The notes under the pieces are model-generated. The model searched no databases. It saw only the letters and a list, made by a program, of their open reading frames with translations, and was not told the origin of the DNA. The translations under genes were made by a program, and so were the position numbers. From Planctomycetota bacterium (GTDB taxonomy: Bacteria; Planctomycetota; Phycisphaerae; UBA1845): a DNA stretch of 7,456 bases. The stretch is from contig JADFMZ010000152.1 of the NCBI GenBank assembly GCA_022563615.1, positions 1-7,456 on the forward strand, written 5' to 3'. Shown piece by piece: positions 1 to 4,485 of this stretch; the stretch's first letter is position 1, and the number at the start of each line of letters is the position of its first letter.

Positions 1-33
1 CTCCGCTTGTGGACTTTGACCCTTGAATATGTG

Positions 34-1989
34 TTACTCATTGTTGGTCTCCTCCAGCAATTCCGGTTCCAGCCAATCAGCTTCACCGTCCAGCAACCTA
101 TCAGCCGTCAACGTGAATGCTGGGTGAGCACCAAATTCCAGCTCACCTACCCGCTCCCGCATCACGTCACGTGCCTGCTCAACGAGCTTCGCCGCGCGGA
201 CCTCGCCAAGCCCAGGTATGCCCAATCGCTTGGGTGCCGCCAGATACGCAATACGCTTCGCCAACTCCGGAGGCGGCGCCGGATGGAGGAATTCCCAAAG
301 CCTCTTTGCGGCTTCGTGGTTCAACGGCACAGATTTTAGCAGTTCGTCTTTGGATGCACACAGGATACGCTCCAGCGTATTGAAGCGAGTGCTTAGTCTC
401 GCGATGGTTTCCGGCGTGAGTTCCCTGGTTCTTAGAGTCCGTAGAATTTGGTCGAGCGGCGTGGCTCGGGTTTTTTCGATACCTTGAACCATTGCAGCCG
501 CCGCACGTTCGCCAAGGGGTTTGTCCGGTAGCCGGAGGCCCGCTAGGTTCTCGTCTCCCTTGTCGAGGTTATACAGGTCGGCGTAGTTTTTGATGATTTT
601 CTTGTCCACCAGCGTCTCGATAACGACCCTGCCGGCCCCGTTGATATCCATCTGGTCTCGCCCGCAGAAGTGGATGAGGCGCTCTTTGAGCTGGGCCGGA
701 CACGCGCCGGGGTTGATGCAGCGGATATGTACGCCCCCGTCGTCCTGCTCGACGAGGCCCTTACAGGCCGGGCACTTCGTAGGCCGCTTGATCGGTTCGC
801 CTCTGGGGCGTTTCTCCAACACGACCCGAACCACCTGCGGAATGATCTCGCCGGCTTTTTCCACGATCACCGTGTCGCCCACCCGGACGTCGAGCCGATC
901 CACCTGATCGAAGTTATGCAGCGAGGCATGGCGAACGGTGGTCCCGGAAAGCTGCATCGGCTCCATCACCGCCCGAGGCGTGATCGTGCCGAACTTGCCG
1001 ACCTGAAAGTCCACCTGGAGCAAAATGCTTTCAGCCTGCTGGGCCTCGAACTTATACGCAATGCACCAGCGTGGGTGCCGGCTGGTGGCGCCCAGCGCAT
1101 CGCGTTGATCCAGCGCATCCACCTTGACGACCAGCCCATCAGTCTCATACGGCAAGTCCAGCCGCTGGGTCTGCCAGTCCGGCAAGTCGCTTATCAGGGC
1201 GCCGATGGATTCGTAGAGCCGGCGCCGGGAACTCAGCGGAATACCCCAGCGCTGGAACAGATCAAACAGCTCGCTGCCTGTGCCCACGGAAAGCGGCTCG
1301 ATCCGGCCAACGCCGTGGGCGATGAATTGCAACCCCCGACCCGCCACCTTGCGCGGATCGAGCTGTTTGAGCGTGCCGGAGGCGGCGTTGCGCGGGTTGG
1401 CAAAGGTCGGCTCACCAGCCTGAGCCCGATTTCGGTTGAACTCCGCAAAGGCCGACTTGGGCCAATACACCTCGCCGCGAATGTCAACGAGCTTGGGAAC
1501 GTCCGGCCCGATCAGCTTCAGCGGTACCGATTTAATAGTGCGAATGTTGCCGGTAACGTCGTCGCCGGTTCGGCCGTCGCCCCGCGTCGCCGCTCGGGCC
1601 AGGATCCCACCCTCGTACAGCAATGAGACAGCCACCCCGTCGATCTTGGGATCGACCAGGAAGCGATAGGGATCGCCGCCCAGTCCGCTTGACACCCGGC
1701 GATCGAACTCGCGTAGTTCGTCTTCGTTGTAGGTGTTGTCCACCGACATCATCGGGACGGCGTGGGTGACGTGCTCGAATCCTTCGATCGGCTCGCCGCC
1801 CACGCGCTGAGTCGGCGAGTCCGGCGTGATCAGGTCCGGGTGTTGCTGTTCGATCCGGCGCAACTCGTCGAACCGTTGGTCATACCGACGATCGGAGATG
1901 GTCGGCCTGGCTAAAACATAATAGGCGTGATCGTGTTTGCGGATCTCCTCCCGCAGTTTGTTGATTCGCTGAGCGGCTGAACTGCTCAT
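34..1989 (-). CDS. ligA: NAD+-dependent DNA ligase LigA, without BRCT domain
   Basis: LigA seals nicks between Okazaki fragments and during repair, using NAD+ as adenylate donor. Seen in the 651-aa product: domain Ia NMN-binding residues Y23, Y24, D33, Y36 and D37; adenylation lysine K115 in KIDG (115-118); R136 in TRGDG; RGE at 171-173; DGLVVK at 284-289; K313 in AYKF; an OB fold from about residue 328 (VGKFGTITP); a four-cysteine zinc finger at C406, C409, C424 and C430; then a helix-hairpin-helix region from about 445. The residue before the KxDG motif that is usually Glu is Asp (D113). The C-terminus departs from the family: the third and fourth HhH motifs look degenerate, a new HhH-like stretch (LGIPGLGEVRAAKLVE, about 589-604) follows, and the protein ends in an acidic tail with no BRCT domain. 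Typical LigA is about 670 aa with BRCT. The ATG gives the canonical N-terminus, but no Shine-Dalgarno sequence lies at normal distance. Last gene of the cluster. The function is near certain; the C-terminal reading is my inference. Confidence 0.96.
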   Translation of the reverse strand: MSSSAAQRINKLREEIRKHDHAYYVLARPTISDRRYDQRFDELRRIEQQHPDLITPDSPTQRVGGEPIEGFEHVTHAVPMMSVDNTYNEDELREFDRRVSSGLGGDPYRFLVDPKIDGVAVSLLYEGGILARAATRGDGRTGDDVTGNIRTIKSVPLKLIGPDVPKLVDIRGEVYWPKSAFAEFNRNRAQAGEPTFANPRNAASGTLKQLDPRKVAGRGLQFIAHGVGRIEPLSVGTGSELFDLFQRWGIPLSSRRRLYESIGALISDLPDWQTQRLDLPYETDGLVVKVDALDQRDALGATSRHPRWCIAYKFEAQQAESILLQVDFQVGKFGTITPRAVMEPMQLSGTTVRHASLHNFDQVDRLDVRVGDTVIVEKAGEIIPQVVRVVLEKRPRGEPIKRPTKCPACKGLVEQDDGGVHIRCINPGACPAQLKERLIHFCGRDQMDINGAGRVVIETLVDKKIIKNYADLYNLDKGDENLAGLRLPDKPLGERAAAAMVQGIEKTRATPLDQILRTLRTRELTPETIARLSTRFNTLERILCASKDELLKSVPLNHEAAKRLWEFLHPAPPPELAKRIAYLAAPKRLGIPGLGEVRAAKLVEQARDVMRERVGELEFGAHPAFTLTADRLLDGEADWLEPELLEETNNE

Positions 1990-2065
1990 GGCCGTATGAT
2001 AGCGGTTCCCTGAAGAGAAGGCACAGAGTAGATCACGCTTGAAATGTGCGTTTTTTCGACTCCCT

Positions 2066-2088
2066 CCCCGGCACGTTGTGAGCCGGGG
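2066..2088 (-). other. GC-rich hairpin between yraN and ligA
   Basis: A 7-bp perfect inverted repeat (CCCCGGC / GCCGGGG) with a 9-base loop begins just after the yraN stop. On the minus strand it is followed by AGGGAGTCG and a run of A, not T, so it is not a standard intrinsic terminator for the cluster. It could block 3' exonuclease, pause polymerase, or separate ligA expression from the upstream genes. The structure is seen; any role is inferred. Confidence 0.45.
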
Positions 2089-2091
2089 TCA

Positions 2092-2511
2092 TCATCCGTG
2101 TGGTTGATGGGCGTCGGCAAAATGTTCGATGACCGGCGCTCCGCGCGAAGGCCACCACACCGTAATCAGGTCAAAGCGACAAGGTCGATCATGGGCGGAT
2201 CGTTGCATCAGGAAGTACCGGGCCGCCCGGGCAATCTTTGGCCACTGGACCCGTGCCGACAACTGCGCGGCGTTGAGTTCCTCGTCCTGCGCACGCGTTT
2301 TTACTTCGACGAAAACGAGGGTGTCGCCATCGGCTGCGATCAGGTCGATCTCACCGACGGGGCAGCGATAGTTTTTCGTGAGAATACGGAAATGCCGCTG
2401 GCGCAGATGACGGGCGGCTGCCCGTTCGCCCCGCGAGCCGAGAAGCTTGCTAGGCCGAGGCGGCGGAGAGTTCCCGCTGGGCTTTGGATTTTTTCTGAAC
2501 GCGAAGCTCAC
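2092..2511 (-). CDS. yraN: YraN/UPF0102 family protein (PD-(D/E)XK nuclease-like fold)
   Basis: A small protein of the widely conserved YraN (UPF0102) family, related by fold to Holliday-junction resolvases and restriction-type nucleases; its cellular role is not settled. With the GTG start at 2511 it is 139 aa. Visible family signature: SRGERAAARHL near residues 26-36 with E29, then GEIDLIA with D56, then VFVEVKTR with E69 and K71, forming the E...D...ExK metal-site pattern, and a conserved RFD at about 112-114 before the final strand. The start is uncertain. The reading frame stays open upstream to ATGs at 2589 and 2604, but that part reads as a shadow of the conserved rplS core, and no ATG, GTG or TTG lies between 2511 and the conserved block. 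The GTG has only a weak AAGG about 12 bases upstream. Any usable start lies inside rplS, giving at least 62 bases of out-of-frame overlap and suggesting translational coupling. In many bacteria this gene sits near rplS and rnhB; rnhB is absent here. Confidence 0.88.
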   Translation of the reverse strand: MSFAFRKNPKPSGNSPPPRPSKLLGSRGERAAARHLRQRHFRILTKNYRCPVGEIDLIAADGDTLVFVEVKTRAQDEELNAAQLSARVQWPKIARAARYFLMQRSAHDRPCRFDLITVWWPSRGAPVIEHFADAHQPHG

Positions 2512-2848
2512 GGACTTTGCGCGCCTTGCCGACGCGGTAGCGCAGGTAGAATAGTTTTGCCCGCCGGACCTTGCCGCGGCGCCGAACATTGACTTCCACG
2601 ACATTGGGCGAATGGATCAGAAACGTCCGCTCGACGCCTTCATTGGCGACGATGCGACGCACGAAGAAACGCTCATTAATCCCAGCGCCCTGGCGTGCGA
2701 TCACCACACCATTAAAAATCTGAACACGCTCCTTGTCGCCCTCGACAATGCGGCAGTGAACGTCGACGGTGTCCCCGATACTGAATTCAGGGAGAACCGA
2801 TTTCAGAAAGGGCTGCTCTGCGATTTCGATCAAAGGGTGTCTCATCAT
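2450..2848 (-). CDS. rplS: 50S ribosomal protein L19
   Basis: L19 lies at the 30S-50S interface of the ribosome. The 132-aa product shows the family pattern throughout: PEFSIGDTVDVHCRI (about 20-34), EGDKERVQIFNGVVIARQG (about 36-54), FFVRRI, GVERTFLIHSP, and the basic RRRGKVRRAKLFYLR near 89-103. It is slightly longer than the usual 115-120 aa, with a Lys/Arg/Ala-rich tail (GKARKVRELRVQKKSKAQR...) whose DNA also encodes the start of yraN in another frame. Two consecutive ATGs open the frame. GGAG at 2853-2856 lies 4 bases from the first and 7 from the second, so translation more likely begins at the second ATG (2845). It follows trmD after a 94-bp gap, the normal order of the S16 operon. Confidence 0.97.
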   Translation of the reverse strand: MMRHPLIEIAEQPFLKSVLPEFSIGDTVDVHCRIVEGDKERVQIFNGVVIARQGAGINERFFVRRIVANEGVERTFLIHSPNVVEVNVRRRGKVRRAKLFYLRYRVGKARKVRELRVQKKSKAQRELSAASA

Positions 2849-2942
2849 GGGGCTCCAATCGCAAACGGTTCATCCCGTAGGCAGTTTGTCTTCAGGTTCC
2901 GAGTGTTCGATACGCTCAATAAAAGTTCGTGCCCGGCTACCG

Positions 2943-3632
2943 CTACGCTTCGCCGGCGTGTATCAGATCGGGTCGGCGCTGAAGCGTACGCTTCAAGGCC
3001 TGCTCTTTGCGCCACAACGCCACTTTGGCGTGATCGCCCGACAACAGCACCTCGGGTACGGTCATGCCACGAAACTCCCGAGGTCGAGTATATTGCGGGT
3101 ATTCCAACAGCCCGGCCGAAAACGAATCGTTCGCGGCCGAAGCCTCGTCGCCCAGCGCGCCGGGCAGCAGTCGAACCACCGCGTCGATCAAGACCATCGC
3201 AGCCGGCTCACCGCCCGAAAGTACATAGTCTCCAATGGATATTTCGCGGGCGTCTATACCCGATCGAATTCGCTCGTCAAAGCCTTCGTAGTGGCCGCAA
3301 ATTAGCACGAGCCTGGGCTCGCGCGCCAGGTCAGCCACCATCGCCTGGGTCAGTTTCCGACCCTGCGGCGTCAGCAACACTCGGGTCAAAGGCCCGCTGT
3401 CTTGAGCCTCAACATGTTCCAACGCATCAAATACCGGCCCGCATGTCAACACCATACCCGGTCCACCGCCGAACGGTCTGTCGTCCACGCTTCGGTGTCG
3501 GTCCCGCGCAAAGTCGCGGAAGTTGGTTAGCTGTGTCGATACGCATCCGGCGGCCCGAGCACGGCCGACTATGCTTGAGGCGAGAAATACCTCGAACACC
3601 TCAGGGAATAACGTAAGCACGTCGATCCGCAT
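2943..3632 (-). CDS. trmD: tRNA (guanine-37-N1)-methyltransferase TrmD
   Basis: TrmD transfers a methyl group from S-adenosylmethionine to N1 of G37, next to the anticodon, in tRNAs reading CNN and some other codons, which prevents +1 frameshifting. The 229-aa product has the SPOUT trefoil-knot signatures: MRIDVLTLFPE at the N-terminus, DDRPFGGGPGM (50-60), LLTPQGRKL (87-94), LICGHYEGFDERI (110-122) and EISIGDYVLSGGE (130-142). R154 and D169, equivalent to the catalytic Arg/Asp pair of characterised TrmD, are both present, followed by the YTRP and VPEVLLSGDHAKVALWR motifs of the tRNA-binding C-terminal part. The start is supported by AAGGA eight bases upstream of the ATG. It sits between rpsP and rplS; rimM, usually directly upstream, is missing, and the gap to rpsP is only 102 bp. 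Confidence 0.98.
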   Translation of the reverse strand: MRIDVLTLFPEVFEVFLASSIVGRARAAGCVSTQLTNFRDFARDRHRSVDDRPFGGGPGMVLTCGPVFDALEHVEAQDSGPLTRVLLTPQGRKLTQAMVADLAREPRLVLICGHYEGFDERIRSGIDAREISIGDYVLSGGEPAAMVLIDAVVRLLPGALGDEASAANDSFSAGLLEYPQYTRPREFRGMTVPEVLLSGDHAKVALWRKEQALKRTLQRRPDLIHAGEA

Positions 3633-3673
3633 CGGACGAATCCTTCAGCGTTCTCATTTATTGTGTGTCGCCA

Positions 3674-3695
3674 TTTCGGGGAAATCTCCCGGAAA
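3674..3695 (-). other. near-perfect hairpin in the rpsP-trmD gap
   Basis: A 22-base element forms an 8-bp stem with one C.C mismatch (TTTC.GGGA / TCCC.GAAA) and a 4-base loop, about 40 bases after the rpsP stop. No T-run follows, so it is not a standard terminator. It could be an RNA-processing or attenuation site that sets S16 output apart from TrmD, a known need in this operon. The structure is seen; the role is inferred. Confidence 0.4.
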
Positions 3696-3734
3696 TAGCG
3701 GTCGCTGCACCACAACAGGGAAATAGAGCTTGCT

Positions 3735-4016
3735 CTAGGGGGCGGCCTTGGGCGAGGAAACGGCCTTCTGGACGACTCCCTCTTTCTCAAGGATTCGCCG
3801 AACCGTGTCGGACGGCTGAGCGCCTACGCTCAGCCAGTACTCGATCCGCTCTCGCTTGAGCACCACTTCCTGTTCCGGTCTTGTGGTCATCGGGTCGTAT
3901 ATGCCCAACTCCTCGAGCACTCTCCCATCGCGCGGTCGCCGTTGGTCCACGGCGGCCAAACGATACGAAGGTCGATGGCGCCGACCGATCCTCTTCAAAC
4001 GAAGGCGTACTGCCAA
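3735..4016 (-). CDS. rpsP: 30S ribosomal protein S16 (TTG start)
   Basis: S16 binds 16S rRNA early and helps assemble the 30S body. The 93-aa product carries the canonical N-terminus (M)AVRLRLKRIGRRHRPSYRL, then the conserved PRDGRVLEELGIYDP block (about 34-48), a KRERIEYWLSVGAQPSDTV stretch (about 64-82) and a short Ala/Lys/Pro tail. The start is the TTG at 4014-4016: it gives the exact family N-terminus, and GGAGGA at 4024-4029 lies 7 bases upstream. A longer version from the TTG at 4043 would add nine non-conserved residues and bury the ribosome-binding site. It is the first gene of the ribosomal cluster and has its own promoter about 80 bases upstream. ffh, often upstream in other bacteria, is not here. 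Confidence 0.97.
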   Translation of the reverse strand: MAVRLRLKRIGRRHRPSYRLAAVDQRRPRDGRVLEELGIYDPMTTRPEQEVVLKRERIEYWLSVGAQPSDTVRRILEKEGVVQKAVSSPKAAP

Positions 4017-4023
4017 AACACAG

Positions 4024-4029
4024 TCCTCC
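4024..4029 (-). promoter_or_regulatory. ribosome binding site of rpsP (decides TTG start)
   Basis: GGAGGA on the minus strand, seven bases (CTGTGTT) before the TTG at 4016. It is the strongest Shine-Dalgarno sequence in the cluster and fixes the S16 start. A strong site may compensate for the weak initiation codon. Confidence 0.85.
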
Positions 4030-4095
4030 AAGCTACGGGCCAACGGGCCTACGAGCGCCGGTCGTCCCGAAATCCATTACCTTGCAGAACCTGTG

Positions 4096-4123
4096 AGTAT
4101 ACCACCCATCCCGGATCGGGCAA
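4096..4123 (-). promoter_or_regulatory. extended -10 promoter for the rpsP-trmD-rplS cluster
   Basis: On the minus strand: -35 TTGCCC (4118-4123), a 16-bp spacer, and -10 TATACT (4096-4101) preceded by TGG, which forms an extended -10 (TGn). Transcription should begin near 4089-4091, giving a leader of about 75 nt before the TTG of rpsP. It lies downstream of the terminator at 4196-4236, so the ribosomal cluster is probably an independent transcription unit. Confidence 0.65.
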
Positions 4124-4195
4124 GCCACTTTGAGAACTTAATCGTTGTCCTTGGGGTCCGCCAACTCGCGGGTCTTGAACCGCGCCTGACCGCCC

Positions 4196-4236
4196 AAAAA
4201 GAAAGCACCGCTCGCCCGAAGGCGAAACGGTGCTTT
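4196..4236 (-). terminator. intrinsic terminator, minus strand
   Basis: A perfect 9-bp stem (AAAGCACCG at 4202-4210 with CGGTGCTTT at 4228-4236) encloses a second 4-bp stem (CGCC 4213-4216 / GGCG 4221-4224) capped by a TTCG tetraloop on the minus strand. The minus strand continues CTTTTT (4201-4196), the T-run of a Rho-independent terminator. No T-run follows on the plus strand. It could end nrdJ transcription, about 250 bases after the nrdJ stop, or end a short RNA started at the promoter at 4299-4327, or both. Confidence 0.82.
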
Positions 4237-4292
4237 CCGGAGGGGAAAGAAGCCAGTTTTGATGGGCGCCGCTGCGCCTGATCCTACCTACC
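4196..4292 (-). ncRNA. candidate small structured RNA between nrdJ and rpsP
   Basis: A sigma70-type promoter at 4299-4327 and a strong terminator at 4196-4236 bracket about 97 bases with no start codon in a usable frame. Within them, minus strand, lies a hairpin of 5 GC pairs (GGCGC / GCGCC at 4274-4278 and 4265-4269) with tetraloop AGCG, extended by GAT/ATC pairing (4281-4283 / 4261-4263). An A/C/T-rich single-stranded stretch follows, then the terminator. The 5' Gs could pair with CCCC at 4242-4245. This is the usual layout of a small trans-acting RNA or of a leader that ends in an attenuator. It lacks the 4.5S RNA core, tmRNA features and any riboswitch core I recognise. No homologue search was possible. 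Confidence 0.42.
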
Positions 4293-4298
4293 CTCTCG

Positions 4299-4327
4299 AT
4301 AATAGCCGATAACTGTTATACGCTCAA
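4299..4327 (-). promoter_or_regulatory. sigma70-type promoter with palindromic spacer
   Basis: On the minus strand: -35 TTGAGC (4322-4327), a 17-bp spacer, -10 TATTAT (4299-4304), with predicted start near 4292 (G). The spacer contains the perfect 11-base palindrome ATAACTGTTAT (4309-4319), placed as an operator would be. An alternative -10 (TATAAC) overlaps the palindrome, so the exact start is uncertain. It would drive the candidate small RNA that ends at 4196. Confidence 0.5.
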
Positions 4328-4394
4328 AGATGCTTCCGGTTCCAAAACCTTAGTCGTTCGAGCGCCACCATCCTATCGGCAAATCAACCTTCCC

Positions 4395-4444
4395 GACTTT
4401 CATCCGTCGTGCCAAATAATTGTAGCCGTCTTGAGGGGAAAGTC
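4395..4444. repeat. inverted repeat GACTTTC / GAAAGTC in the gap after nrdJ
   Basis: Seven-base inverted repeat arms (4395-4401 and 4438-4444) enclose 36 bases, about 40 bases after the nrdJ stop. No T-run follows. It might fold in the nrdJ 3' untranslated region. The rest of 4328-4485 shows no open frame with coding character, no tRNA and no terminator that I can support. Confidence 0.25.
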
Positions 4445-4485
4445 AGCCAAACAGACACATTTTTACCGGCCGTTAAACTTCCACT

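Noticed and set aside
670..1626. Long plus-strand open frame opposite ligA
   Set aside because: It is antisense to the conserved LigA core and shows no recognisable domain; GC-rich genes commonly leave open frames on the opposite strand.
2050..2088. Terminator between yraN and ligA
   Set aside because: The hairpin is strong, but on the minus strand it is followed by A residues, and on the plus strand the T-run lies before the stem.
2612..3616. 334-codon plus-strand open frame opposite rplS and trmD
   Set aside because: It crosses two well-supported genes and the gap between them; its composition is that of a shadow frame.
4150..4195. tRNA-like T-arm (GGTTCAAGACC) on the minus strand
   Set aside because: The stem does not pair as a 5-bp T stem with a 7-base loop, and no acceptor, D or anticodon arm fits around it.
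4400..4425. Sigma54 promoter (TGGCACG on the minus strand)
   Set aside because: The -24 element matches, but the -12 element lacks the required GC at the right spacing.
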